From the NCBI RefSeq assembly GCF_002811945.1, contig NZ_NPDX01000001.1, positions 853,501 through 917,500 on the forward strand: DNA of 64,000 bases, read 5' to 3'. The translations under genes were made by a program, and so were the position numbers. Source of the DNA: Leptospira harrisiae. GTDB taxonomy: Bacteria > Spirochaetota > Leptospiria > Leptospirales > Leptospiraceae. Every line of letters begins with the position of its first letter. Position 1 is the stretch's first letter. Below, one piece after another: positions 51,881 through 60,770 of the stretch. The notes under the pieces are model-generated. The model was not told where the DNA came from and did no database searches. It saw only the letters and a list, made by a program, of their open reading frames with translations.

Positions 51881-54304
51881 TTAATGATTGGACGGTGCTA
51901 AATCCTTTTTTGCCCATTTTCGGATCATAAAATCTAGATCGTGAAGGAGAAGCGGTTTTGTCATAAAATCATCCATACCCGCAGAAAGGCATCTTTGTTT
52001 CTCTTCTTCTAGGACATTGGCTGTGAGAGCAATGATCACTGGCTGTTTACTTATAGTTTTAGATTGACGGATGCATTTGGTAACAGTTGTACCATCCATG
52101 TCAGGCATTTGAATGTCCATAAAAACAAGGTCAGGTAGTTCAGAACGTACCATGTCTAAAGTTTTTTCTCCATTATCTGCTTGTAAGGCGGAAAATCCAA
52201 GTTTCTTTAGGAATAGATCAGAAACTTTTTGATTAATTGGATCATCATCAGCAATCAAAATTTTTACTGGATACTTAAAAGCAAGTTTTGAATCCCACTC
52301 GGTTTTTGTAGATAATTCTCCATTGTTTGCCAAGGTTTCTGGCCTAAATGATTTAGAAGGGACTTGTGATTCAAAATGGAAAGAAAAATTGGACCCTCTA
52401 CCGTATACACTTTGTACGGATATGGATCCTCCCATCTCTTCTACTAATTTCTTTGTGATGGCGAGTCCAAGGCCGGTTCCAACTGTTTTTTCTGTTAGGT
52501 GAGAATGAATCTGCGAAAATGGTTGGAATAAAATCCCCATCCGATCTTCTGGAATACCTATCCCCGTATCTTTTACGGATATTGCCACTCGAACAGTATC
52601 ATCTGAAACAGGAGTGGATTCCACAGACATTGTAATCGTTCCTTTTTCGGTAAATTTAATCGCATTACTCAATAGATTTGTTAAAATTTGAGCAAAACGT
52701 CTTTGATCAGTAATCAAAAAAACAGGAAGAGAATTCACAAGTTCCAATGAAATTGTAAGTTTGTTTGGATCTGATTGTGACTTAAAAAGATTGATACAAT
52801 CATTTAGAAATTTTGGTAATGCCAGCGGTTCTAGGTGTAACTCAAATTGTCCTGATTCTAATTTAGTTAAATCTAAAATATCATTCACAAGTAATAATAA
52901 ATTATCTCCACTAAACTGAATTAGGTTTAGATATTCTTTTTGTTCTTCTGTAAGTTCCGTTTGTTTTAAGATTTGAGTCATGCCCAAAATTCCATTCATA
53001 GGAGTTCTGATTTCATGACTCATTGTAGACAAAAAAGAAGTTTTGAAATTTACCTTGGCCTCAGCATTTTCCTTTTCTTGTTTTAGCCTTTCTTTGTTTT
53101 TGAAATTCTCAATCATCCTATCTGCAATAAACAATGCTTGAGATAGTCCGAAAACGAGAAATCCATATTGCGCAAGATAGGCGGTCCCTTTTTTAGCAAA
53201 TTCAGTGAGAATGTCTAAGGAAAATAAAGCCATTGTTGCAATGACTGAAAAAAGAAAAAACCGACTTCCCGCTTTTTTAAGAATCACACCATGGATGATT
53301 GGATACAAGATTCCAAAAAGAGTGATTAGAGAAAGGATAAGATGTAAACCAAGAAATTTAGAAAAGGATAACATGTTAAGTGGCAAAGCAAAAAACAATA
53401 AAGATGCCACAAAGAAGTTCGCTCGATAAACAAATCGATATTCTTTTGCATTATAAATTTCTTTTACATAAAGAACAAACGAGAGATATAATAAAACAAA
53501 ACTAATTCCGTTAAATTTTACTATTGTTTCATAAAAACCAAGAGGAAGATAATTGTAAATAAAACGTGTTTCTCCAGTGGTGAATAATCGAATTGCTGCA
53601 ATAAAACAGACAGCAGCAAAATAAATATGCGTTTTTTCATCTCGCCAAAAGAGATATAAAATCAAATGAAAAAATGCCAAAGTAAGTAAGGATGCCAACA
53701 CAAAGATATCGCGGCTAATCGCTTCTAGAAAAGACTTATTGATTCCGGAATGTGAACCTAAAGTGTAAGGAGTAGCGATTCCACAAATATGGTAATGGAA
53801 ACAGGAAATTTTAACATCTAAATTGATTTGATTGTTTTGGGAATTTGGTAGAGAGACTGTTTGTATGTTTAAGTGTGGGACTTCTTGTTCATAATTTTTG
53901 CCAATCTGACCAGACTGATAAATGGTTTCTCCATCTATAACAATTTCAAAAGCATTCCGAGTGACTCCGTTTTGGAGGTAAAGATTTTTTGTATGTTCAG
54001 GGACAAGGATTGTCAAACTCAGTGTTGCAAACCCAGTAGGATATTTCCCCCCAGATGCGTTTGTCCAATGTCCTGGAACTATCGTAATATCTTTGTTAGA
54101 AGAATCTTCTTTTGGGTTCCAATTTTCCCAATGGATCTTCCATTCTCCATTCAGAGGAACATTTCCCATGGTTTCAAAGTTCCAGCTTTGGAGATTTAAA
54201 ACTCCATTTTTAGCAATTGGTACATCGGCTGTTTGACCGAAACCGCAGTTGCTAATTGCTGTGGTCAAAAGAATCAACAGAAAGATTTGTTTTCTGATCT
54301 TCAT
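51881..54304 (-). CDS. 7TMR-DISM hybrid histidine kinase with receiver
   Basis: This is an 807-residue membrane sensor. A signal peptide ends in TAISNC with Cys20, so it may be a lipid-anchored sensor. A DISM extracellular domain lies at about 30-185, and seven membrane helices are at about 198-395. A coiled coil leads to the dimerisation domain with His430 in STMSHEIRTPMNG, then the ATPase (GTGLGLAI) and a receiver with Asp730 in VFMDIQMPDMDG. No partner regulator is encoded next to it. It is the second DISM protein in the window. The ligand is unknown. Confidence 0.9.
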   Translation of the reverse strand: MKIRKQIFLLILLTTAISNCGFGQTADVPIAKNGVLNLQSWNFETMGNVPLNGEWKIHWENWNPKEDSSNKDITIVPGHWTNASGGKYPTGFATLSLTILVPEHTKNLYLQNGVTRNAFEIVIDGETIYQSGQIGKNYEQEVPHLNIQTVSLPNSQNNQINLDVKISCFHYHICGIATPYTLGSHSGINKSFLEAISRDIFVLASLLTLAFFHLILYLFWRDEKTHIYFAAVCFIAAIRLFTTGETRFIYNYLPLGFYETIVKFNGISFVLLYLSFVLYVKEIYNAKEYRFVYRANFFVASLLFFALPLNMLSFSKFLGLHLILSLITLFGILYPIIHGVILKKAGSRFFLFSVIATMALFSLDILTEFAKKGTAYLAQYGFLVFGLSQALFIADRMIENFKNKERLKQEKENAEAKVNFKTSFLSTMSHEIRTPMNGILGMTQILKQTELTEEQKEYLNLIQFSGDNLLLLVNDILDLTKLESGQFELHLEPLALPKFLNDCINLFKSQSDPNKLTISLELVNSLPVFLITDQRRFAQILTNLLSNAIKFTEKGTITMSVESTPVSDDTVRVAISVKDTGIGIPEDRMGILFQPFSQIHSHLTEKTVGTGLGLAITKKLVEEMGGSISVQSVYGRGSNFSFHFESQVPSKSFRPETLANNGELSTKTEWDSKLAFKYPVKILIADDDPINQKVSDLFLKKLGFSALQADNGEKTLDMVRSELPDLVFMDIQMPDMDGTTVTKCIRQSKTISKQPVIIALTANVLEEEKQRCLSAGMDDFMTKPLLLHDLDFMIRKWAKKDLAPSNH

Positions 54305-54346
54305 TGCCTTTTATCAATTTGACGAAAAAAAATATAAAAAAATGCA

Positions 54347-55285
54347 TCAATTACGAAAGTTGGTCCACCGCCTTACCTTGAAAAGAATCCAGTCAATCCA
54401 ACTTGGTTTCCGTAAAAATCCCAATTTGATTAGGTTTTCTTTGTTTTGAAACCCCTTTAGTTTATCAGGATTTACTAAATTGAAGACCGCATCGATTTTT
54501 TTGTTTTTGATCGTAAAAATTTGAACAAAACTAGGAACTTCATTTGTATAACCAATAAGGGCAGGGGAACCGTTGGCATAACCAAAATAGATTTCTGTTG
54601 ATTTTGCTTTTTTCTCTGTTGTTTTGTTTAATAGAGTGATAACCCTTTGGATTCCAGGAATAGGGATCCTTGCAGCATGAATTTTTCCTCCTCCATCAGA
54701 GTAAGCGATGACGTCCTCACATAAAAGTTTTGTTAGAGATTTTGTATCTTGGTGGTAACATGCAAAACTGAATTCGAGTAAAAGTTTTGAATGAAGTTGA
54801 AGGTCTGGTTCAAATTTCTTTTTTCTGGAATGGATTGCCGTACGAGCTCGGCTATAGATTTGCCTACAGTTTTCAGCAGTTTTTCCTATAATCTCCGCAA
54901 TTTCTTCATATGTAAAATCGAATAACTCTCGTAATATGAAAACTGCACGTTCCATTGGATTGAGAGTTTCAAGTATGACAAGGAAAGCGAAGTTTATTTT
55001 TTCGTCATTCATGGATTCAACCGTCTCAGGAATTGGCTCTGGCAAAAAAGGACCAATATAGGTTTCTTTTTTTCTCGATGCTTTTTTCAAAAGATCCAAT
55101 GCAAGTCGAGCGACAATACTTCCTAAATATGATTTTTGATTTTGAATTTCTACTTTTTTGGGGGAGAGCCATCTAAGATAACTCTCCTGTACAATATCTT
55201 CCGCATCCACATAACTTCCTGTAATACGATATGCAATTGAGAAAAGATAGTGTTTCCATTTTAAAAATACTTCTACATCATTCAT
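54347..55285 (-). CDS. ECF sigma factor, SigJ/ECF41-like, with SnoaL-like tail
   Basis: This protein has 312 residues from ATG 55285. A TTG at 55306 also opens the frame but lacks the better Shine-Dalgarno (GGAG ending nine bases before this ATG). Region 2 (about 10-70) has FSIAYRITGSYVDAEDIVQES. Region 4 (about 105-160) has DFTYEEIAEIIGKTAENCRQ. The C-terminal 150 residues (LLLEFSFACYHQDTKSLTKLL onward) form a SnoaL-like fold, the fused regulatory domain of ECF41. No anti-sigma gene is next to it. It starts four bases after its oxidoreductase partner. Confidence 0.88.
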   Translation of the reverse strand: MNDVEVFLKWKHYLFSIAYRITGSYVDAEDIVQESYLRWLSPKKVEIQNQKSYLGSIVARLALDLLKKASRKKETYIGPFLPEPIPETVESMNDEKINFAFLVILETLNPMERAVFILRELFDFTYEEIAEIIGKTAENCRQIYSRARTAIHSRKKKFEPDLQLHSKLLLEFSFACYHQDTKSLTKLLCEDVIAYSDGGGKIHAARIPIPGIQRVITLLNKTTEKKAKSTEIYFGYANGSPALIGYTNEVPSFVQIFTIKNKKIDAVFNLVNPDKLKGFQNKENLIKLGFLRKPSWIDWILFKVRRWTNFRN

Positions 55286-55289
55286 CAAT

Positions 55290-56462
55290 TCAAACTCCGT
55301 TAGCAACAGGGGTCTTTTTTATTATCGTTTCTGTAGGGATGGGATTTCCTTTAGGCCAAAAATAAAATCGGAATGGGAGGTATTTTTCCATCTTTAGAGA
55401 AAAAATTGTAAAGCGATTCACCAATTCTTTGATACGAGCCCCCCATCTACCTATGATGATTTTATCTTTTGGATTGTCATCATAATCAGTAAACTGTATG
55501 AGTCCGTGGTTTCTACCCAAAGAAATACACCTTCCAAAAAATTGAAATAAAAATGGGGAAATGTTTTTTCCTCGAATTAGGTTTGCCAAGTGGTCTGCAA
55601 TATAAGCACCCATAGGCAATGCAGTCACACAACCCATTCTTAAAATTGAATTTTCTAAATAAGCTAAATCACCTGCAACAAAAACTTCTGGATAACCTTT
55701 GGCTCTTAGAAATGGATCTACATACACTTGATTTTTTTCGTTAGTAGGAAAACCTGCTTTATTCGGAATTGGAGAACATAAAAATCCTGCACAATTTAAG
55801 AGTAGGTCAAATGAAAGTTTTGAATTGTTTTGTAAGGTGATTTCCGTCTCCATAATCGTTTCAATTTTAGTTTTATCTAAAACTCGAATATGATTTTGAG
55901 ATAAATAAGATTCTAAATATTTTCTGGCCTTGGGTGAAAAAGAAGATCCCCATTCATTTCGATCAATGATTGTCACAGATGATTCTGGGTGATAGTGTTT
56001 CCACTCAGTAGCCATTTCTATCCCAGTAAGTCCTCCGCCAACGATACAGAGATTTTGGAATTTTTTTTGTTTTGCACTTTCTAAAAATTTTGAAACCGTT
56101 TTTTCATTTTGAATCGAGTTTTCTTGGTTGTATTTAGTAAATATTTCAGTACTTCCTAAACAAAGTATAAGATAATCATAAGTAAGACTATCTTCTCTTC
56201 CTTCCACAAATACCGATTTTTCTTTGGGAGAAATTCTATTTATCTTGGTTTGTAAAAATTTAACTCTTGTTCTGAGGAGGTCTTTGATTTGAATTTTTTT
56301 TCTAAAACCTTGAATCGCAGATTCATGATTTCGAATTCGTTCTTGGAAAATGTTGGATTCGGAAATTAAAACAATTTCAGCTTCACCCAATTGTTTGTCC
56401 AAACGATTGGCAGCCATAATTCCAGCATAACCTGCTCCTAAAATGATAATTTTTGGTTTCAT
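55290..56462 (-). CDS. FAD-dependent NAD(P) oxidoreductase (NDH-2-like)
   Basis: This 390-residue flavoprotein has the FAD dinucleotide motif GAGYAGIMAANRL at the N-terminus and the second NAD-binding motif VGGGLTGIEMATEW. The FAD-closing motif VFVAGDLA is near residue 270. No disulfide active site is seen. The overall layout is that of type II NADH dehydrogenase-like proteins. ECF41 sigma factors are typically encoded beside such oxidoreductases, so this is the likely target gene. Its stop codon lies four bases before the sigma factor start. Confidence 0.85.
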   Translation of the reverse strand: MKPKIIILGAGYAGIMAANRLDKQLGEAEIVLISESNIFQERIRNHESAIQGFRKKIQIKDLLRTRVKFLQTKINRISPKEKSVFVEGREDSLTYDYLILCLGSTEIFTKYNQENSIQNEKTVSKFLESAKQKKFQNLCIVGGGLTGIEMATEWKHYHPESSVTIIDRNEWGSSFSPKARKYLESYLSQNHIRVLDKTKIETIMETEITLQNNSKLSFDLLLNCAGFLCSPIPNKAGFPTNEKNQVYVDPFLRAKGYPEVFVAGDLAYLENSILRMGCVTALPMGAYIADHLANLIRGKNISPFLFQFFGRCISLGRNHGLIQFTDYDDNPKDKIIIGRWGARIKELVNRFTIFSLKMEKYLPFRFYFWPKGNPIPTETIIKKTPVANGV

Positions 56463-56564
56463 CTTTTTACCTCAATACCAAGACGAATTCCCCTTATGGT
56501 TTTGTGACAAAGATTACAAAAAATTTCGGCTTGATCTAACGCCTGATAAAATGAAAGATCACTC

Positions 56565-57818
56565 ATGCAGAAAATGAATTGGAGATTTAATTTTATTTGT
56601 TTCGGAATTTTTTTTCTTTTTCCTGTTGGATCCATATTTGCTGAAGGTTTTGACCGCGGAAAATTGATTTTCTACGGGAATGGTGCGATGGGGATCGGTG
56701 AAAATTCGGGAACATTGGAGAAGAATGTTGAAAAAACAAATTTCCCTAATTTTCTTGCACTAAACTCTCCTTATGCGGACAACCTCTCAATTTATACCAA
56801 TTATTATGCCTTAAATCTCTTTAACCGAGAGAGAACGGATCTTTCGAGTCAATTTGGAGAATTGGGTTTCGAATATGGATTGTTTCGTTATTTTGGAATT
56901 GGGTTATCTGTTTCTGACCAAGTGATCCGGGCCTCTAATTTTCGATCGGTTGACGAAAGACAAATCATCATTTATGCGTTATCTGCTTCCAACTATTCTA
57001 CGCTTCTCACTCGGTTGAACCAAGGAGACATGTATGATATGGCTGTTCAAAAACGAAGGGATGTGTTTCATTCCACTTCAGGTGATTTAAATCTTTTTTT
57101 TCACATCCAACCTAACGACCCGATGGATCCCTATGTTCGAATTGGTGGAGGTGCCGGATACGAAAGAATATTTGGCGGTGGCACCAATCGAGTGTTTGGT
57201 GCTTTTGGTTTGAGATACCATTTTGACAGTCATTTTTTTATAAATGCTGAATTAGAACATTCGAATGTTTATATAGTAAAATACGACCCACCAAGTTCCG
57301 GCCATAGGAACAAGGGGAATTTTGAAGAGACTTTTTATAAAATAGGTCTGGGTGCTAGTTTTTCAACATTGGGAGAATCTAAACCAGAGTTAGAGACAAA
57401 ACCAGATTCTGTCATTGACACGGCGGGTTCTGAAATTCCTGCGCAACCGAAAGAAACCATAGTTGATAATAAACTGGAGAGGTTTGTATTCCTTGCGAGT
57501 GAGATTTTTGATTTACCTACGAGTCGAATCCACTTAGAAGGACGTGCGCGTTTAGATGCCATAGCACGTAGTTTGGAAAATGAGTACAAGGACTTTGATG
57601 TTCTTGTCATTACATACACAAGTCCTTTCCGTGAAGATGTTCCTGGAAATTACGAAAACTATGATCTTGGTTTTGAACGTTCGCAAGCAATCTCTAGAAT
57701 TCTAAGAGAGAAAGGAGTGAGCCCAAGGCGAATCATTGATTCCACCCAAGGTTCCTCTCTTTATACAGTGGAATCAAAAGAAAAAGTTGTGATTGAGCTT
57801 CGAAAAAAAGTAAAATAA
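56565..57818 (+). CDS. OmpA-like outer-membrane barrel with degenerate C-terminal domain
   Basis: This 417-residue protein has a signal peptide (MQKMNWRFNFICFGIFFLFPVGSIFA). Residues about 30-275 alternate polar and hydrophobic residues with Gly-rich turns (GLFRYFGIGLSVSD, GGGAGYERIFGGG, GAFGLRYHFDSHFFINAELEH), as in a beta-barrel. A Pro/Glu linker comes next. The last 120 residues resemble an OmpA domain (FERSQAISRILREKGV), but the usual GHTD segment is replaced by TYTSP, so the key aspartate for peptidoglycan binding is missing. It may be only weakly wall-bound. The start is ATG 56565. Confidence 0.78.
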   Translation: MQKMNWRFNFICFGIFFLFPVGSIFAEGFDRGKLIFYGNGAMGIGENSGTLEKNVEKTNFPNFLALNSPYADNLSIYTNYYALNLFNRERTDLSSQFGELGFEYGLFRYFGIGLSVSDQVIRASNFRSVDERQIIIYALSASNYSTLLTRLNQGDMYDMAVQKRRDVFHSTSGDLNLFFHIQPNDPMDPYVRIGGGAGYERIFGGGTNRVFGAFGLRYHFDSHFFINAELEHSNVYIVKYDPPSSGHRNKGNFEETFYKIGLGASFSTLGESKPELETKPDSVIDTAGSEIPAQPKETIVDNKLERFVFLASEIFDLPTSRIHLEGRARLDAIARSLENEYKDFDVLVITYTSPFREDVPGNYENYDLGFERSQAISRILREKGVSPRRIIDSTQGSSLYTVESKEKVVIELRKKVK

Positions 57819-57851
57819 TCAAAAACGAAACTCAATATTTTAGCTTCATTT

Positions 57852-59381
57852 CTAAACTTTTGAGCCAACGTTAATTTGTTCGGTTTGGCTCAGGCCTAAA
57901 AGTTCTGATGTTTTTTTTCGACTTTCTAAACAAATTTCCGGGTTGTCTTTCATGGATTCGCCAAAACTGGGAATCATTATTTTTAGTTTTGATTTCCATT
58001 CTTCCGATACAATTTCTTTTGGGAAACAATCAGCTAACACTTCTAACATTATTGAAACTGAAGTGGATGCTCCTGGACTGGCACCGAGTAAAGCAGCAAG
58101 AGATCCATCCTTAGCTGAAACAACCTCTGTTCCAAATTCTAATACTCCACCTTCTTCCTCATCTTTTTTGATCACCTGAACTCTTTGGCCCGCCACAACC
58201 AATTCCCAGTCTTCAGATTTTACTTCAGGAAAATATTCTCTTAATGCATCGATTCGATCTTCATGTGACTGCATCGCTTGTCCGATGAGATACTTTGTTA
58301 GTGGAAGGTTGTGCATTCCCGCAGACAACATAGGAAAGATATTATCAAATTCTAAAGATTTAACTAAATCTAAATAGGAACCTTTCTTTAAAAATTTTGT
58401 CGTAAAACCAGCGTAAGGTCCAAATAATAATTCTTTTTTCCCTTCAATGATCCTCGTATCTAAGTGAGGAACAGACATTGGAGGAGAACCTACATTGGCC
58501 TTACCATATACTTTTGCAAAATGTTGTTTGATTACATTTCGGTTGCGACAACGCAACCACTGTCCACTAACTGGAAATCCACCAAAACCCGCAGCCTCTG
58601 GTATATCGGATTTTTCTAAAAGAGGGAGGCTTCCACCACCAGCACCTATAAATACAAATTTGGCTTCATGGTGTTCCTTTTCGTGTGTTTGGATATTATT
58701 TGAAGTGAGATGCCATAATCCATTTTCGCCTCGTTCTAAATCTTTTACATCTTCAAAATAATGAACATGAACATCTTGAAAACTTTCTAAATAACGGAAC
58801 ATCGCTCTCGTTAAGGTTCCAAAATTAACATCTGTTCCTAATTCCATTTTTGTTGCTGCCAGAGGTTCTGAATGATCACGACCCGACATAACAAGTGGAA
58901 GCCATTCAGCTAACGTTGTTTTATCTTCTGTATAAACAAGATCTTTGAATAGTTCATATTTTTTCAAAGCTTCGTAACGTTTTTTTAGAAACGAAACATT
59001 TTCTTCTCCCCAAACAAAACTATAATGTGGAATAGAATGAATGAATTCATCGGCATCTAAAATCCGCTTGGTGCCAGAGAGATAAGCCCAGAATTCCTTC
59101 GAAATTTCAAACCATTCTGCGATTTGAAGGGCTTTTTTTGTTTGGATCGAACCATCTTCGTTTTCAATTGTATAATTTAATTCACAAAAGGCTGAGTGTC
59201 CAGTTCCTGCATTATTCCAGGCATTCGAACTTTCCCTTGCGGCAGCGTCCAATCGTTCTAAAACTGTGATTGTTAGGTGGGGTGCAAGTTCTTTCAGTAG
59301 AACTCCGAGAGTGGCACTCATAATCCCTGCTCCAATCAAAATCACGTCCGACTTAGTTCTAACTGTATCTTTTTCTTTCAT
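57852..59381 (-). CDS. mqo: Malate:quinone oxidoreductase
   Basis: This membrane-associated FAD enzyme oxidises malate to oxaloacetate and passes electrons to quinone. The 509 residues are a normal length. Motifs: VILIGAGIMSATLGVLLKEL (FAD), SSNAWNNAGTGHSAFCELNYT (split into shorter motifs here), VFIGAGGGSLPLLEKS and GQRVQVIKKDEEEGG. It replaces or supplements NAD-malate dehydrogenase in the TCA cycle. Together with gltA and sucB-lpd-sucA in this window it feeds the respiratory chain. It is divergent from the phosphoesterase at 59452. Confidence 0.95.
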   Translation of the reverse strand: MKEKDTVRTKSDVILIGAGIMSATLGVLLKELAPHLTITVLERLDAAARESSNAWNNAGTGHSAFCELNYTIENEDGSIQTKKALQIAEWFEISKEFWAYLSGTKRILDADEFIHSIPHYSFVWGEENVSFLKKRYEALKKYELFKDLVYTEDKTTLAEWLPLVMSGRDHSEPLAATKMELGTDVNFGTLTRAMFRYLESFQDVHVHYFEDVKDLERGENGLWHLTSNNIQTHEKEHHEAKFVFIGAGGGSLPLLEKSDIPEAAGFGGFPVSGQWLRCRNRNVIKQHFAKVYGKANVGSPPMSVPHLDTRIIEGKKELLFGPYAGFTTKFLKKGSYLDLVKSLEFDNIFPMLSAGMHNLPLTKYLIGQAMQSHEDRIDALREYFPEVKSEDWELVVAGQRVQVIKKDEEEGGVLEFGTEVVSAKDGSLAALLGASPGASTSVSIMLEVLADCFPKEIVSEEWKSKLKIMIPSFGESMKDNPEICLESRKKTSELLGLSQTEQINVGSKV

Positions 59382-59451
59382 CCTCTACCTTCTGTCTCAT
59401 TATCGACAACTTTTCTGTAATAATCTATGTCCAAAGAATAGGGTCACTCAA

Positions 59452-60648
59452 TTGAAAGCATTCTTCCTATTTTTGTCCGTTCTCACATCGCTACTCGGAT
59501 TTATCTATTATTATTCTACCTTTCGATTGATCTCAGGACTTTCACTGAATGGACCTGTCGTTTTAGTCATTTTATTGGGAATTGGGGCTTTGGTTTTACT
59601 TGTTCCTCTCACTTATACTTTCAGTAGGATCTCCAAACGGGAAAAAACCCAAACATTCTTCGCTTATATCACCTTCACAAACTTTGGTTTTTTTTCTATC
59701 CTCTTCACTTTGGTCCTTATTATGGATTTTTTACGTTGGACGGATTTAGGAATTATCACTCAATACTCGCAGGTTTTATTTTCGAGTTTGGTACATTTTG
59801 GTTTTCCTTTGGATGGAGTGACTGAAGTCAAAAATTTTAGTTTGGCTTTTTCAACCATCGTAGCGGCGACTGCACTCAGTTCCCTTGGATTTTTTAACGC
59901 ACATGTTCGATTGAAATACAAACAAGTGTCAGTTCCTATCAAAAATTTACATCCTGATTTGATAGGTTTTAAAATTGTCCAAATTTCTGATGTTCATATC
60001 GGACCCACGATTAAAGAAAAATTTTTACAAAGAGTTGTGAAAAGGATCAATTTTCAGTCGCCAGATGTGGTAGTGATTACCGGAGACTTAGTCGATGGAC
60101 CAGCTTCCACCTTAAAACAACATTTAAAACCGCTGGCGCAGATCCAGGCAAAATATGGAACTTTTTATGTGACTGGAAATCATGAATACTACTCTGGTGT
60201 TCTTTCTTGGTTACCTGAAATTCAAAAATTAGGTGTAAAAATTTTACTCAACCAAAATCAAATTCTATCAGTAGGAAAAGCCAAATTGCTGATGGCAGGA
60301 GTCACGGATTTAACTGCTGGAAAAATGATTAAATCTCACCAAACAGATCCTAAACGAGCAATGGAAGGTGGAGAAACTTGTGATTATAAAATTCTTTTAG
60401 CCCACCAACCCAACAGTATTTATGAAGCAAGTGAAGTTGGTTTTCAGCTGCAAATCTCTGGGCATACACATGGTGGACAGTTTTTTCCTGGAAATATCCT
60501 GATTTATTTTGCGCAAAAATTTGTTTCTGGTCTACACCGATACAAAGACTCCTTAATTTACGTTAGCCGGGGGACTGGATACTGGGGTCCTCCGTTTCGT
60601 TTGGGTGCCCCCTCTGAAATTTCCGTATTAACACTGGAATCTGCATGA
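59452..60648 (+). CDS. Membrane-anchored metallophosphoesterase (YkuE-like)
   Basis: This 398-residue protein starts at TTG 59452 with AGGG upstream. The frame extends to 59266, but that part is antisense to mqo. Residues about 1-145 hold four hydrophobic segments. The catalytic domain (about 165-395) has QISDVHIGPT, TGDLVDGP, TGNHEYYSG, AHQP and SGHTHGGQFFPG, all dimetal-site motifs. Such proteins hydrolyse phosphodiesters, and the YkuE subgroup acts on lipid or UDP-linked substrates. Function is not established here. Confidence 0.85.
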   Translation: MKAFFLFLSVLTSLLGFIYYYSTFRLISGLSLNGPVVLVILLGIGALVLLVPLTYTFSRISKREKTQTFFAYITFTNFGFFSILFTLVLIMDFLRWTDLGIITQYSQVLFSSLVHFGFPLDGVTEVKNFSLAFSTIVAATALSSLGFFNAHVRLKYKQVSVPIKNLHPDLIGFKIVQISDVHIGPTIKEKFLQRVVKRINFQSPDVVVITGDLVDGPASTLKQHLKPLAQIQAKYGTFYVTGNHEYYSGVLSWLPEIQKLGVKILLNQNQILSVGKAKLLMAGVTDLTAGKMIKSHQTDPKRAMEGGETCDYKILLAHQPNSIYEASEVGFQLQISGHTHGGQFFPGNILIYFAQKFVSGLHRYKDSLIYVSRGTGYWGPPFRLGAPSEISVLTLESA

Positions 60649-60684
60649 TTTTCGTGTGAATGGCGTTTGAAATTGAATCCTGAA

Positions 60685-60707
60685 CAAGGAACTCAAGATG
60701 TTCCTTG
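60685..60707. repeat. Eight-base inverted repeat after metallophosphoesterase
   Basis: CAAGGAAC and GTTCCTTG form a perfect stem with a seven-base loop. An A-rich run follows on this strand, so it is not a plus-strand terminator. It may stabilise an mRNA end. Confidence 0.5.
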
Positions 60708-60770
60708 CAGAAAAAAAATTACGAAAGTAGATGAAGTTCTTTGGGATTTTTGAAATGATTGTCAAACGAA

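Noticed and set aside
60685..60707. Terminator after the metallophosphoesterase gene
   Set aside because: The stem is perfect but is followed by A residues on the plus strand, not T residues. It is recorded as a repeat only.
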